Notes: generated by a model not told the origin, from the sequence alone. Shown: positions 33,933 through 47,330, counted from the first letter of the stretch. The stretch is DNA of 64,000 nucleotides from Takakia lepidozioides (GCA_030704615.1 CM060732.1:81367171-81431170), one strand, 5' to 3'. A program made the numbers and translations.

Positions 33933-35195
33933 CGCTTACACGTGTCACTTTTTCCCCCTGTTGTTTTCTAGTGTGATATGGTAAAGTCCCACTTTTCCCT
34001 ATAGTTTTTCAGAGTGGTATGGTAATGTTACACTTTTTCCCTCTGTAATACGATTTTTTTAGGAATTCTTGAAGGAAAAACATATTCTCCTCTGACAGAG
34101 GTAAGTGTTAGGGTAAAAAAGACACCTTTTCCACTTGCTACAGAGGGAACGTCCCCAAAAGCTCCTTGTGCGGCACCGTTTCCTTTTAGCACCAACACTG
34201 ACCCAATAGGTAAAGCGATGGAGAGAGGCCCATTAAACTCGAGGACCCACAATTTTGAGCTTGGATCCGAACACTATGCTGCACTCGCTCAAGAGCGAAA
34301 CCGTGCAAAAAGGTCGAACAAAATCATGGTGATCAATGTGCGGGGGGATACAATCTCCCTCGTCGTATAAGTTGATGATACAACTGTCAGGTATGCATGT
34401 CGGCGGTAGGACCTTCCACTTGACTAGTCGCTTGATTGTGTCATGCAGCAACTTAGGGATTGGATCCACGACTTCCTTTTGAAGGATTCCTGGAGGATTT
34501 CCATCCTTATTCTACACCCACATATAACGCACATATTTAGCAATATTGTTTGAAAGAGAGAACCCGATCTCACCTGATAATTTCCTACTCACGTTGTCAC
34601 AAATTCTAACATCTAAGAAAACATTTAACAATACAGTCAATAACTTGACATGTCATTGTTAACCACTTTTGTCTGGATCTGTTTTGAGAGATTAGAGATA
34701 GACAAAAATCTTGATCAGCTTCAAATACCATATTATAGATTAACAACAAGGAATTATGATCACTTACCACAGCATAGTTGTAGCAACAACCAAATTGAAT
34801 TGTAGTCCGCCCTTTTCCTCGCATCCACTTGCGTGGCTCGGTGAAAGTACGGGCTGCATGAAGCGAACAACTAAGGTTAGTCACTGTACTTCTCTAGCAA
34901 AAACCAGCGAAATATCGAAATAGTACAAGTAGTAGTGTCTTGGACCATAAAATATTTGACAGGTTTGACAGCTTGTAATAATACCTCGTAGATCTCCATG
35001 CCGCCCCTTGATTTGATATTCGTAAACCATATTCACCAATTGAGCTTGTTCATTCTCATCAAAGATCCCTGTGTGAAGCTCAAGGCCATCAGAAATATTG
35101 ACAGATCGCTTGTGCACTGACTCATAGCACACAAAGTCCTTCCTCCTCTTCACCTTTTGTAGCCGCACCCCCTCTCCCTCCGTTGACAAGTCCAT

Positions 35196-36793
35196 TGCTT
35201 TCGACTTAGACTCCACCACCCCAAAGTCGCGCGGTAGTAGTTTCAATCAAGTCCCCTCGTGGTCGTCGGCTCACAAATTGTATGTGTATCAAGATGCACT
35301 ACCTCAAGCATAGAAAGAGAAGTTCAGATTCAGTAGATTCAATCAAGTCCCCTGATGAAGTCTAAATGATAGGTGTGTATATACGATGCACTAACGCACA
35401 AAGAGCACTGAGGGAGGGGGGAGGGAGGAGAAAGAAAGGAGCTGGAATATCAGGCTGAATATGAAAGCAGAATGAGATCTAGCATCCACATAAAAGATGA
35501 ACTTTTGCTAATAATATCACTGCCCTCTTTTTCCTTGCCTAGATCAGTTCCATTTATATGTATGGAAAGAGACCTGTCCGCAATAACTTAGGCAGCAAGC
35601 TTGAGAGGCTCGAGAGGATCAGCGGAAACCAGTTGTCTCGGGAGGGACGAAGGAACAAGGCAAGTGCTACAAAATAAATTAAAATAAAACAATAAAACAA
35701 TCCATAAAAATATATATTTGATAAATACTGGCAAAGTGTTTAGTACAACCTGTACAAGTTTTTTTTTTTTTAAAGGGAACTTGTACAAGTAAGTTCAGCT
35801 AGTTATTTACAGCATTGTGCTAAAAAAAAGAAACAAAATGGCTAAACTAGTATAGCCATTCATTTAGGTTGACAAAAGATGCTGCGACCGACATGTGGCT
35901 ATGTGCTGGGACCAACACATAGGGTATGACATGCGGCGGACCAGCAGAGGAGAAGGACTCTGGGATGGGCACGTGTGCTCATCGCTCCCAGGCAAGGAGG
36001 GAGATGAGTCTTGTGAAATCGAAGTTAAGAGAGCGAATGCGAGAGATCTGACCTGCTGGATGCGAGCAAGGATGCGTGTGAGATTCTTGGAGTAGAGATA
36101 ATGATCGTGTGCTGCGATTTCTGTGCAAGATAAGCTTTCAAGGAGATCGGGAGGACCAATGTATATGCCTGCTGGAATGCTGGGCTCACACCATGCCTCT
36201 GCTTCTTTTGCTACACACAATTCTGGTAATTACTGTCCTCTCCTTCCTTCCCAGCTCTGTTTTTTCCGGACATAGGCTGTCTCCGCACACATGCTGGAGG
36301 GGAGTGGATGGGGTTTTGGGTAATTGCTACTACTGTTGCTTCGGAAAGGGAAGACGGTACTATACAAGTATGCAATATTCAAGTCTCGTGAACAATGTTC
36401 GAGGTTCTCAATAGCGTCTCATCTGTACATTGTGTTTTATGCGAGTGTCAAGCAATTTGACAAGTTAAAAAGCTTCAGTGTCTTGAATAGGCTTAAAGTA
36501 TTTCGGCATTACTAGTATGTTTCGTGGACTGGCAGGGGCGTGCCCCAACCCTAAATGGTTGCACGGTTTTCAACAGCTTTGCAAGTTTTTGGATGCCATT
36601 GCCCTGGATTGTGATACTGACCTGGTGCCGTTATATCAGCTGGTGTCCATTCCTGAAAATATCGTTACTCATTTTACACGTAAATTTTCTCGTTTCAGAC
36701 ATTCGCGCCCAAACGGTGTCTACCACTGCATGTGTATCGCGCTCTCCACGCCTAACAAGCCAAGTTTGTTCTCGTGTAACCGTTTTCCCCGCA
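35196..36793. other. Divergent intergenic region, no gene seen
   Basis: Lies between the divergent ALKBH-type and membrane-protein genes. It contains an AT-rich stretch at 35660-35840. An open frame before 36794 includes a tttctcgtttcag acceptor-like site near 36700, so a 5'-leader intron for the downstream gene is possible. Confidence 0.45.
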
Positions 36794-38216
36794 ATGGCGG
36801 GTGTTTGTTGCAAGTCGTTGGTCCGCCCTGTATCAAGCTTGAAGCAATGCCAGGGAGAGAGAAAAATGCGACATTCGTCTTACTTGGGCTGTGTTCCGCT
36901 CCCTTTTAGGAGACCTCAAATTTTGGAATGGAGGGCTGAGAGGGTGATACCCCTGGCTATGGGAGCCGCATCGGGAGAAACAAATGGAAGCCCAGATGCG
37001 TCCGGGGGAGGGAGGTCGCACTCGTCTCGAGCTGGCCGAACACGGGTGAAAAATGAGGTGGAGTCAGTGCGGTCAAAAATTACGGGCTTCGTAGAGAAGA
37101 AGGCCGGGTACTTCTGGCTTGGGGGCCCGATACTGATCACTGCCGCGGTCACGATCCCATCAGCTGTGGTCTCACTGATTGATCTGCTGCAGCAGTCTTA
37201 TTGGTTAGGACTGGCTGCCACCTTCGGACTCGACATCCTCTTCGTCCTATCTGCGGATTTGTTCTTCGTGCTTGCTGATAAGGCTGGGCATCACCAGGAA
37301 ATTCCCGGGGGTCCACCCCCTTATGTTGGACCATGGGAGTACACAGGCTATCCGAAGGGAGAACCTTCCTTTTCAAAGTTTGTCTCGTATGCTGGTGTGG
37401 GCATTGCAGTTTTGGGAATTCTGGTGTCTCTCTTTTTAGGGAAGGTGGCTGTGGCATTGCCTGCCCTTGGGTCGTACCTGGCCTTAATCTTCATCCAGGT
37501 CAGTGTGTCTCGATTAAACTTGTTCTATGAAAACCTTCTTTTTTTTCATCCTTTGTCACTTGCTCTTCGAATAGATATATTGGAATCTTAGGAGAGCAAT
37601 GCTTCATTGCAAGAATTAACGTCTGCAGGAGTTCTAGAGAGTAGAAAATTAAGTATGTAAGTTGTGACAATGAGGTGAATTCTTAATCTTTCCAGTATGT
37701 TTGGGAGGGGGAAAGAGACATTCAATTTTCGTAAGAATCCTTAATGTATCAAGATCTTGCATGGACGCAGCACACATGCGCACAAACAACCATTCGATGT
37801 AAACGTTGGCTATGGCAAGTATCCTGAAGGCTATTTTGCCCACCAGGTTATGTTGGTAATAAGTTTTGATGTATGTGTGGACACTGATATCCTACTTGAA
37901 AACATGAGGTTAGGAATATGACCAGAGGACATCTTACATCAACTCAATATTTGAAACTCGTTTTTTGCAGGTTGCATATGAGAGACTACTGAACAATGAC
38001 AGAGTCCCGGTCTATCCACTGGTGCCTATCGTCTATACAGTGTACAGATTCCGACAGCTAGCAAGAGGGATGGAGCTTGTTGCGGCCATGGGGGGTGGCA
38101 CCCTCTTAGCCTGGACAATTCGACTGCTGATGGTTGTGTGGACACTCTACCTGGGGATGCATTTGACTCAGCTTCCTTGGCTATATTCAACATGGAACTC
38201 AAACAGGGTGACCTGA
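36794..38216 (+). CDS. Plastid-type multi-pass membrane protein, two exons
   Basis: Exon 1 36794-37498 and exon 2 37971-38216 join at phase 0 (LIFIQ|VAYERLL) through consensus GT-AG sites, giving 316 residues. The first 55 residues (MAGVCCKSLVRPVSSLKQC and on) are basic, Ser-rich and acid-free at the start, like a chloroplast transit peptide. A disordered Gly/Ser segment follows. Hydrophobic segments lie at about 108-131, 136-161, 196-216, 217-237 and 277-299. Conserved-looking motifs include NDRVPVYPLVPIVYTVYRFR and QLARGMEL. I recall similar uncharacterised plant thylakoid/envelope proteins but cannot name one; no enzyme motif is visible. The longer open frame upstream lacks similarity, so the ATG at 36794 is preferred. 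Confidence 0.75.
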
Positions 38217-39704
38217 GAGGTTGTTTCCTGTTTTCCGTGTGTCTTTCTGCTCCCTTGGGTTTTTACCATATGTGACACAGGGAAATGTTTCACTAGTACT
38301 GCCCAATGGGACTGCTCCTTGGTTGGAGTAGCTCAAATGGGACTTCTGCCCGGTTCTGTAAAGCACAAAATGCTTTGTCATGGTCAACAACAGGGTTTGT
38401 GGTTTCTATCATCTCTTGATCCTGTATTGTGGGTCTATGGCCTCAAGGCTACCCCAAACAACGTCTCATGAGTACATTCTGATTCTCTAATTTCATCTGT
38501 TGATAAATCAGCTATGGAAGCTGTGGGCTTAAGGTTTTTGTCAGGTGAAGCTTGAATCCTTGAGGGGTTACCCATAAGTCTTAAAGGCAAGGATGAACAG
38601 TGTCGTATATGGAGTTTCAAAGTGATTCATGTAGGGGGCTGTTATAGGTTTGGATGTTAAGGTTCTGTTGACAGTCTCCCATCAGCTTGGAGGCGCACAT
38701 GTACAAGGTTGGTGAAATGGGCAGGAGAAAGTGTTTATTGACGTGTAAGATTTTCCACTGAGGGTCAATGACACAGCAGTACTAAAGATATACTGCTCTA
38801 GGTTCTTAGAAAGCCTTGGGATTTGGGTCCACTATATGGGAAGGGAGTTCTAAGCATAGCGGATAGTTTCACAGCCAAACCTGTGCCCTTGAAGTTTATT
38901 CTGTCAGCTTTCTCCAGGCTGTCAACATTGCTGTAAGATTGGAATGCTCACACTGAGTAGAGGAACGGTATAAAATGGATGGACTTGGTCACTTGAAAGG
39001 AACTGAGTCATGTAAGGCAAACTAGCCCCCACAGGAATACCTTGGTGATTATGCACATCAAATTGAGGCTAGAATCTTGAAGACAAATGAACATCAAATT
39101 TACAGGTAAGTTTCACCACTGGAGTATGCCTTATGTGATGGTTGTGGCTCTCATACTCCTTCATGTCTCACTTCTTTCCCCCCCTTCTCTTCTACTTGAT
39201 ACAAGATGGGGGGTCTATTGCCACTTGTCATAATTACTTCTGTCCCATTCAAAGGTTTTGACTGGAAGGGACATTTAAGCTGTCAATGTGGAACCCCTAG
39301 CCCCTGGATGAGGCACTTCTACTTTCAGTGCATAATGTCAAGTAGTTGTGCTGTTCTACTTCGTCCCTTGGGTCCTTCGGGTCCCCTATGGACTACATAC
39401 AGTTTCTTTTTGTGGAGCATATCCAGCAAACTTAATAAGTTTCTGTTTCTGTATCTTTCTCCACTGAACCAGCTAACATCAGATTCCCAATCCTCCAAAA
39501 ATACCCTTCTAGTTGGCAGAGCCAATCACTACCTCTCACCTAAGCTTCCATGGGGCCCATTCTGGTCAACGTCGATATCTGATCTTTGTAGTCACCTTGT
39601 GGCACACCAACACAAAATAGCTCTATAGTATATACATGTACAGATTTGCATCCATCCTCTTCGTGTTGCAAATCAATGACCCCTCCATATAATGAATTTA
39701 CTCA
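38217..39704. other. Convergent 3' flank, no gene seen
   Basis: Ordinary sequence, probably 3' UTR of both convergent genes. ORFs here have no conserved features. Confidence 0.5.
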
Positions 39705-42700
39705 TCACTGCCACGGCATCCTATTTAGATGTTGTCCCTGTGCTGGCCCACTTCCCTTTCTGCTACTTTTTTCCCTGTTCTTCCTATTATGATTAGGGTC
39801 ATTCAAATTTGTACTGGGAGGTGGACATGAAACTGGGTTTCTTTCCCTCTCTATCAGTGCAAGAGGTGGCTGTCTGCAGTACTCACTGGAACTTGCATTG
39901 GAAGGGGGTTTTTGATGGGCACTGCCACTACGTATTTTTGGGACGGGACACTTTTCTTTATTTTGGTGAGCCCCATGATGCCTCCCATAGTCTTTTGCAT
40001 GACTTTTCAAGGTCCCAGGAGACTGCTCACGACTTGGGGACCTCCTAAGGAATTTCCCATGGGTCGAGGGACTGTCAATGGACGTACTTGGCGAGTGGTC
40101 ATTCAGCTGCAGCCTGTCCCTTCTTTTAGATACATCAGGACCATGAAAGAGCTCAGCATTGCCAAAATCAGAGTCGGCACTGTGAGATTGGTGGACCATT
40201 TGACCAGGGAGGGCGACCCCAAAGGAGCCATCACAAACGCAAGGGGATCTGCTTCTTGAGATACCATTGCTGCTCCTCAAAACATGAGACCGCTCAACAG
40301 AGGTCTCTCTTTTCACATGGTCCTGTCTCCCAATATGGGAAATACCAGGGGGCTTACTTCGAACAGAACTCTGGTGTGAGGAGGTGTTTCGTCGCTGAGT
40401 ATAGGGGCCATTAGGGGACTTCCTATGTTGAGAATTGTCCCTCTCTTTCAAGGGGCAAATATTGGACTTCTGGGGATGGTTGACCCTTGGGAGAGTGTAG
40501 GTGCTCTCAGCAGACCCACACTTCCCTTTGTGGCCCACATCATCTTTGGATGGGTACTTGCTCTGTAACAAAATGTCTCTTTCTTGGGAAGGACCTTCAG
40601 TGGAGAGCAAGCAACAGGCTGCTTCCCTCTCTAAGCTTTGATGGAATCGGCCATCTGTTGGTGTGGGGTATCGTTTGTCAGATAGTGCAGTGCCATTCTG
40701 CCTGACTTTTGCACTCCAATGTTCTGTGATCTGTGTGAAATTTCTTTCTTCTTGTGAGGAGCTCTGAGTATCCTCACTCAGCTCTGTAAGTGGTGATGGG
40801 CTCCTGTACAATTTGTCATCCTCCTGTGCTAGTAAGTTTTTTGCTGTTTGAGAAGTGTTTTGTTTAATTTTCTCAAATTGGACAAGCAAGCTTTCGTATC
40901 GGGCTTGTAAACTTTCAAGACACTCATCCTGGGGGAAACTGTCACTTGGTTCACTGGTTGCAGTTTTAGGGGACTCCATCTCTGGTTCAGATGATTGCAA
41001 GCTCATAGACAACACGCTAACCTCTAGTCCTTCAGAAGGAAAGCTATCGTGGGTTACATCCCTCATCTCTGCATGAAAGCTCTCCAGAGGCTTCGTCCAT
41101 GGCAACTTCCTTTCATGAGTGCAGGAGCTACCAATCAACTGCGTTTCGGCTTCCTGAGTTTGCAGCATCCTGAGTACCTCAGGTGGAGGGTAGTGTTTCT
41201 CAGACATCGGAGCATTGCGTTGCTCAAATTCCACTAATTGTGCATGGAAGATATAGGGTGATGTTCTCTGTCGGAGACGATCCTTTTTATCAGCTGTAAG
41301 GCTCCCAGGAACTTTTCTGTGGGAGTGTCCTGTCTTAGATAACTCTCGATCCTCTGCTGGGGGATAGTATTTTGGTGGACTCGTTTTGTTAATATGTCGT
41401 ACCTGGGCATGGTGGCTTTCAGAGGACTTGCCTTTGCCTTTGTGCTTCTGTGGGGTTGCATGTATATCACCATCCCGTGACTGTTGTCCAGGAAATTGGA
41501 GTTTCCTCACCAGAGCAGAGGCCCTTGAAGACTTGCTATGTGGGTACTTCTTACTTCCTTCCACACAGGAGCTCTGAGTAGACAGGCTTTCTTCACTTTG
41601 GGATAGTGGTTTCCCACACAAGTGGCTCACCCTTGGGGAGGGGTATTGTTTCCCTGATGGAGAGGTGACATGGTGCTCCACCACATGTCTCTGGCAGTGG
41701 GAATTTCTAACGAGCTGACTCCAATGGATGCCATCATCTTCATGCTTTCTGCCACCTTCCTCTCTTTGGAATTGCAACGCCTCAAACAAAGGGTTTTCCC
41801 TTGGAGTGGGATAGTGTATCTCGGATGGAGGAGTGACATGGTGCTCAACTGAACCTCTCTGGTAATAGGAGATTCTAAGTAGTTGACTCCACTGCATGCC
41901 ATCAGGTCCGTACATTTCAGTGCCCTCCGGAGTGAGGGAGTTGTTCATTAATGATGTAATGGCATGTGAATCCACATGCCCTGCTTCGGAATGATAGTGC
42001 CTACAGAGATCAATCTGGAACCCTTGGGGACAGTTGCTACTATGAGAGGAGGTGGGTCCAATGGTTATATGAGGTAAGTCGGTGGGAGGTTCATTTCGTA
42101 GGGGTGTGAGACCTTGATAGATGTCCCCCTTTCTCTGCTTGTGGAAGTTACCATGGGCTCTATGTCGTTTTCCTTCATTGTGTTGGTTGTGCCAAGAGCT
42201 TCTACAGTGTTCACTCCCTTCACGGTCCAAATCTCTCCTTGTCTCAAGAAGAGAACCCTCGTCCATACTGCTACACTTCTCTGTATCTCCCTGCCTGGTA
42301 GGATTCTCAGATGTTGTACTTCTGTGATGTGTTTCATTGCCCATATCGCAAAGGGAGCTTTCAGAGGTTGTAGGGAAGCCCGAATCATCCCATGTTGCTG
42401 AACAGGAAGTTTCATTTGAATTGACCTCTGGAGTTCCAGGCTGTGAAATTCCAACCCCTCCCCAGGGGTGACATCTCACAGAAATTGTGTCCAGTTCACA
42501 CTGAGATGTACTTTCATCCCCCTCTCTATCACCCTGGCAGTCTTGAGAGAGAATGCTCTCTGGGTAGTGCAAATCATTACATGTATTTTCATGGTTGTTC
42601 TCACTTCCCTCTTGGTCCTGGTAGCTTGCAGAGGGTTGGCTCTGTAGCTGCTGTGAATCAACTCTTTGAGAGGGAAAGCTCTGGTGTAGATGGATCTGCA

Positions 42701-45700
42701 GTGTCTTGTAATGGGAGGCTGCAGGGGGCTTCCTCCTTCGGATTGCAGGCTGAATCAATTCTCAACAGAAGGAACATGTTTTAGCATTGATGAAATGATT
42801 GGAAGATTTGATGAGATCTACATGTGTACTGTACTTTTGATGCCTTACCATTGCATGAATTTCTTTGAATCATGTTTAGTTGTCAGTGTCAGTATGAAAC
42901 TCCCATAGCTTTCCACTGCTAATGACTGCCCATCAGAGATTAAGCTCGTACCAAGAGTACTGCCAGTGACTCCAATCCACTGCAACTGCACTGTTACAAC
43001 TCCAACCGGCAGTCAAACTGCAATTTGAACTAGCAGGGAGGAGGGAGAAAAGAAAGGGAGTACCTTGGGTGGAAAAGCATGGGAGGCACGTTGTTTCGAC
43101 CAAGTGTTGAACAAGTGTAACACTTGAGAGGTACTTGTAGGTGGGAATATTTGTGCCAGCTCCATGGCCCTCTCACTGGTGATTGTGATGTGGGGTGGCA
43201 CGTGCTTGAAGTGACGCCTGTAGTAGGCACGGGCTGTCCATGGCACCCAGCTTCTCAGGCGTTGGCCCAAGTCCTATGAATTTTGTCAGAGCTCAGGTCA
43301 GTGGAAATCATAATGTTCCTACGGGCATGGTCTAAATTAGATACTTAGCAGCCCCTGTCCTATTCCCCAAATCTCTGCAATGTAGTTCACAATGAATGTG
43401 TCTTTCTTGGTACCATTACAGTTCCTTTGGTGTCCTACTCAGTAATTCACGAGGACTATTGGGGTGGATAATGAGAATGGCATGTACCTCAATGATGGGC
43501 ATGGCCTCTATCTTGAGTCGGACATACTGGGCCCTCATCTCTGTATCCAAGCCAAATTTATCCAATTTTGAACTGCTACCAAACTGCATCTCCACTAGTG
43601 TTTGGCTGCTTTTGAGCTCTTTCTGCTTCCTCTCTGTTGCCTGTAGGGCAAGTATGTTTTGAGTCTCCCACACTAAAGTGGGTGGTGAGTCTGTCTGTAA
43701 TAGACGAATAGTTGCACCTAAGTAGGCAAGCTAGGGTTTTTCGAACTGTTTCCTTACTCGGGTTAGTGCATAAGCACAGTGATTCAAGACAAGCAAATCC
43801 AACCCACAGTGATTGAGTGGAAACTCTGAGATGGACAGTGGTTGATGTTTTAGAAGGCATACAGAAGAATCATGTAACCTTGATTTGAATCTAGTATTAT
43901 TGCCACTGATATCCTTTGAGTATAATGCCTTAAGAAAGGCTTACCGAGTTCTTTAAACGACCGATAGAATATGGCAATGTGCTCTGAAATTGTGCAGCGT
44001 GGGCACCCTGTATGTGAATGTAAGGGGTGACATTCTCACCCAGTGCTTGTGTGGCAGAGAATAAAAACTCTTTGGCCAGTACTGGCAAACTGCATCCAAT
44101 CAGAATTAGAAATGATGTTACTTGTGTAACTGAAGGAATTCAGCTCCTATGGACTTCTGTTCGTGCAGCAGCCTCATTTGTTTGGTGTTATACCCTAGTT
44201 TTACACTTCATACTTGAACTCCATAACCTGATGGGGGTCAGAGCAATTGGTGGCAATTGCTGGTAGAAGCAAGAAGACCAAACTAACAATTGAACTGTGT
44301 CCGCAGAAGGGGCAAGGGACAGGGAACACTACTGAACCAAATACAAAACTTAGTGAAGGGAAATTACTAATTTGTGAAGCTAGAGTGTAATAGAATGTAA
44401 GTTCAATAGATAGTTACACCAGTAGCCAATGAAAATAACTTGCTCAACATGCTGCTGCTGCTTCTTTCATAAACCCACACCTTCGAAGCTTACTCTACCA
44501 CTAAGGTTGTCAATAATCAACTGGTGGCAAAATGTGGAGTACACAACTAGCCTATGAAATCCTTGATTGATTGCTTTCAGCTACTGCGAAGTGACAAACC
44601 CAATTTGTGCCAGAGCAAGTGGTGAAACTGTTAGAACTCTGTCTTAGAATTCCCAAATTCTTGAGGGTTGCATTCAAGCGCGCACTGAAACCCCGTCACA
44701 AGCCTTCTTCAAGGTCATTGTGGACCTAAGCACTTCTATTTCATATGCTAGAACTAAATGCAGTGGCGGAAGATTGTTTGTAATGAAATGGGACAGACAA
44801 TCTACGGAGTAGAGGTTTGTCATTAAGGTTTGGAGATTATACCTGTCATCATGGGAATATGGGTGAAATTTGTATACCATTTGCTGTAATACATTGAAGC
44901 GTTGGTAGGTGGACCACATCCGCTTTGTGTAGCTGAAAGTCCTAGTGCTTGGCAATCCCTCTATCACCTGTAGTGCATTGAACTTACATACTTGAGCTCA
45001 GAAATATGGCATACCCCATTGTTGTGCTTTACAGTGATTTCTTTCATGTTGCACACTGCTGTTAAGTAAACATTATTTGGACCTCGAGTCTAAGTCAGTA
45101 GATACCCCAACACTTTTGTGGCATGTTACATCATGTGAGTGAGTTTGTGGAACCAAATTGCTCTCAAATGCATGTTGTTTTTTGCTTTACTTTGCATCTC
45201 ATCCTTCGATCTTTTGTTGCAATTTGGTTAAGAGCTTTCAAACACCTTCATCAACACCAGGGATGCAGGAAAGTGTGACTGACCTTCAATAATATGTCAT
45301 GATGGTTCAATATATGGTGAGCAATGGCTTCGTCAAACTCATCATATTTTAATTCCTTCAGTGTGGACTGTCCGGGTAATGCTTTTGAATCTTTGATTTG
45401 ACATGGGATTGAAAGAGGAGGATTGTCCATCGCTTCCCTAAGCAGCTCAAGACGAGACTTGGGGTCTCTCAAACTCCTCACATCACTACATTGTGCTTGT
45501 GCAACAACCGCCCTCATCATGTGCAAAACCGTGCGAATAAGAGCATGTCGTGCACAATATGTAGCCGCCGACATGTATCCTGGAAACAGCTACATTACAA
45601 GCAATTTCTATGGGCTCAGAAGCTGAGATTGGATTGTCATATGTCATGTGTCACGGCTGAATACAAATTACTAGATCAGAGGTGATAGTATGGTACAATT

Positions 45701-47330
45701 GTAGGCCATGAAATGAGAAAGAATACTGATGAGGAGGAAATCTATCGTGTGCAAAAGTGCCAATGCTGTATCTGATCAGGTGTACACATTTCTTCTTCTC
45801 GGAATGCAAGTAAATATTGGATCTCATAACGCTTGAAAAATCCACCTTATGTAAATTTTGGCGATTAGTGGGCCAGTGACTCAACACAGTCACAAATATC
45901 CGTGCAGGCAAACTCTCCAAGATCGGCTCATCGTCTCCAATTCCCTCCAGACAGGGATTAAGCTCCTGTGATCACGATCAAACCTCAATTTTGTAACCTC
46001 GCCTAAAACTGAAGACAAGATGTTGAGATGCACCTAAATAAGGTACATGCCACTAGACTGCAGGTAGTAGGCTTTGTAGTTGTAAAAACCGTGATTGATT
46101 CGCTCATCCTTCTATGCTAGTAGTTTGTCTTTCTGAAACCCATGAGCCTCTTCTGTTGTATAATATTGTTATATACAAGTTCGCACTGTGCATCCTAACA
46201 AAGATTAGGATTGCACGTACCACCAACATGGCTGGTCGCATATGATAGTGGGTAGCCAAAGAGGTGACGGTGTCACCATCAACCAGAGCATGCTTCGTCG
46301 TGACATCTCGTAGCTGACACTTTCTCTTCACATTGCACCATGGGCAAAACTGATCACCGAAAGCGCTGATGCATCCGTTACACACAGCCGTTCTAAAGAA
46401 AGCCATGTGATGGCACTCGATAAAAGCCACCTCCAATCGCCGCCCCTCTCCGAGATCCAACCCATCTTCTTGAACTGTATATAATTGTTGCATCAAGTTC
46501 TGAGGATCTTTCTTATCAGCTATGTAACTATACGTTTGGTCCCAGTTGTGATCTTTTCCTGCCCACTTTGCTACACTGATGCAGGACAGAGGGCTCATGT
46601 CACACAACAACTCCATCATCACCTCACATACACTTCCTGGCTTGTCATTGTGGGCACGGGCGTCGATACCCAACTTGAAATGTGCAACCTTCTCTATCTT
46701 GGTATTTGTCCGATTCTCATGTATGAGAATCAAGCAGACCAGCCAAGCTTGAATGCAATCTACACGCACACCAAAAGTATCCCCGTTAATGGTAACCCAC
46801 CCAAAACCCATGCGTCTTCCCTCTGCTGCCCACTCATCTAGTTTTCGAGCAATTGAGACAGGACATGCCCCCTTCAAAACACCGAAATCATCGATTTTTC
46901 GAATGACCCCCAACATCTCTTGTGAGATGGTGGCTGAGCTGAAGATTGTTGCAAGTTGCTCAAAACTCAAAGAGTGGCTGTTTGGACCTGTCTTCTTCAA
47001 ATTTCTAACTCTCTTTTGTTGCTTGATTTTAATCCTCTTCTTTGGTTTAATTCTCCTTGGTCGAACTTGGATGGCCGAAGGTTTACTAGATGGATCGTTG
47101 ACAGCGGTGACAGGTGCCACCATCGGTGGGCGCTTGCCAGTAATTACCACAATCAAGCGTGGGCGCATGCAAGTTATCACTGTCTCTCTTGACTCCTTGC
47201 AAATTTCTGTGTTGCATGAAGTCCCGGGAGTATATCGAGCTTCTAAGTGCTCCACTGAGTCGGTATGTGAGGCAGCAGTGAGAATGGTTTCCAATTCCAA
47301 TAGACCACTGAATGGCTCCTGAACAGCAGA
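39705..47330 (-). CDS. Large multi-exon gene: CPWC zinc-type transposase-like part plus repeat-rich tail
   Basis: Supported exons: 46221 to about 47330 (5' limit unknown, no ATG in frame), 45846-45965, 45284-45589, 44843-44967, then a gap where at least one exon is missing, 43488-43640, 43064-43273, 39705-42749. Most junctions are phase 0 with consensus sites. The first exon has a basic segment RRIKPKKRIKIKQQKR (NLS-like), then FGVLKGACPVSIARKLDEWA, VAHFKLGIDARAH and IECHHMAFFRTAVCNG, then QFCPWCNVKRKC. This layout (substrate-like core then a C-P-W-C knuckle) resembles uncharacterised transposase-like proteins; that is inference. The last exon adds 1014 residues rich in Ser, His, Gln and Glu with six copies of a motif and a coiled-coil-like stretch (LESLQARYESLLVQFEKI). 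Function unknown. It could be a domesticated transposase, an element ORF with introns, or two adjacent genes. Confidence 0.55.
40630..41880 (-). repeat. Six degenerate protein repeats in the 1014-residue exon
   Basis: The motif reads roughly [W/H]-[S/A]-x-[L/M/V]-[V/R]-x7-9-S-x-[K/H]-x-Y-P-x-P. Copies: WSQLLRIS with EIHYPTPRENPLF, WSQLVRNS with KQYPSPRVSHL, HAQVRH with KYYPPAEDREL, HAQLVEF with KHYPPPEVLRML, HAEMRD (lacking YP), and WSAKVRQNGTALSDKRYPTP. The first two are 57 residues apart and also alike in DNA. Confidence 0.65.

Larger units (their letters stand above)
30625..35195 (-). pseudogene. ALKBH9/ALKBH10-type RNA demethylase gene with two compensating frame breaks
   Basis: Exons: 34985-35195, 34768-34853, 34126-34511, 30625-31066. 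The fold is the plant ALKBH9/10 2-oxoglutarate/Fe(II) dioxygenase, known to remove m6A from mRNA. Matching segments: RRKDFVCYE, GLELHTGIFDENEQAQLV, RKWMRGKGRTTIQFGCCYNY, NPPGILQKEVVDPIPKLL, PPTCIPDSCIINLYDEGDC, the iron-binding HIDHHDF (HxD) and ISITFRKMDPSK. In exon 3 the frame breaks after GSKLKIVGP, giving a stop at 34233-34235. The conserved EFNGPLSIALPIGSVLVLKG follows in the next frame, and a second break before the donor restores phase 2, fitting exon 4. This pattern suggests +1 near 34241 and -1 in an A-run near 34128. It could be a pseudogene, or two assembly errors in a live gene. The first ATG used is 35195; an upstream exon is possible. Exon 4 may extend past its TAA to 30382. Confidence 0.8.
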
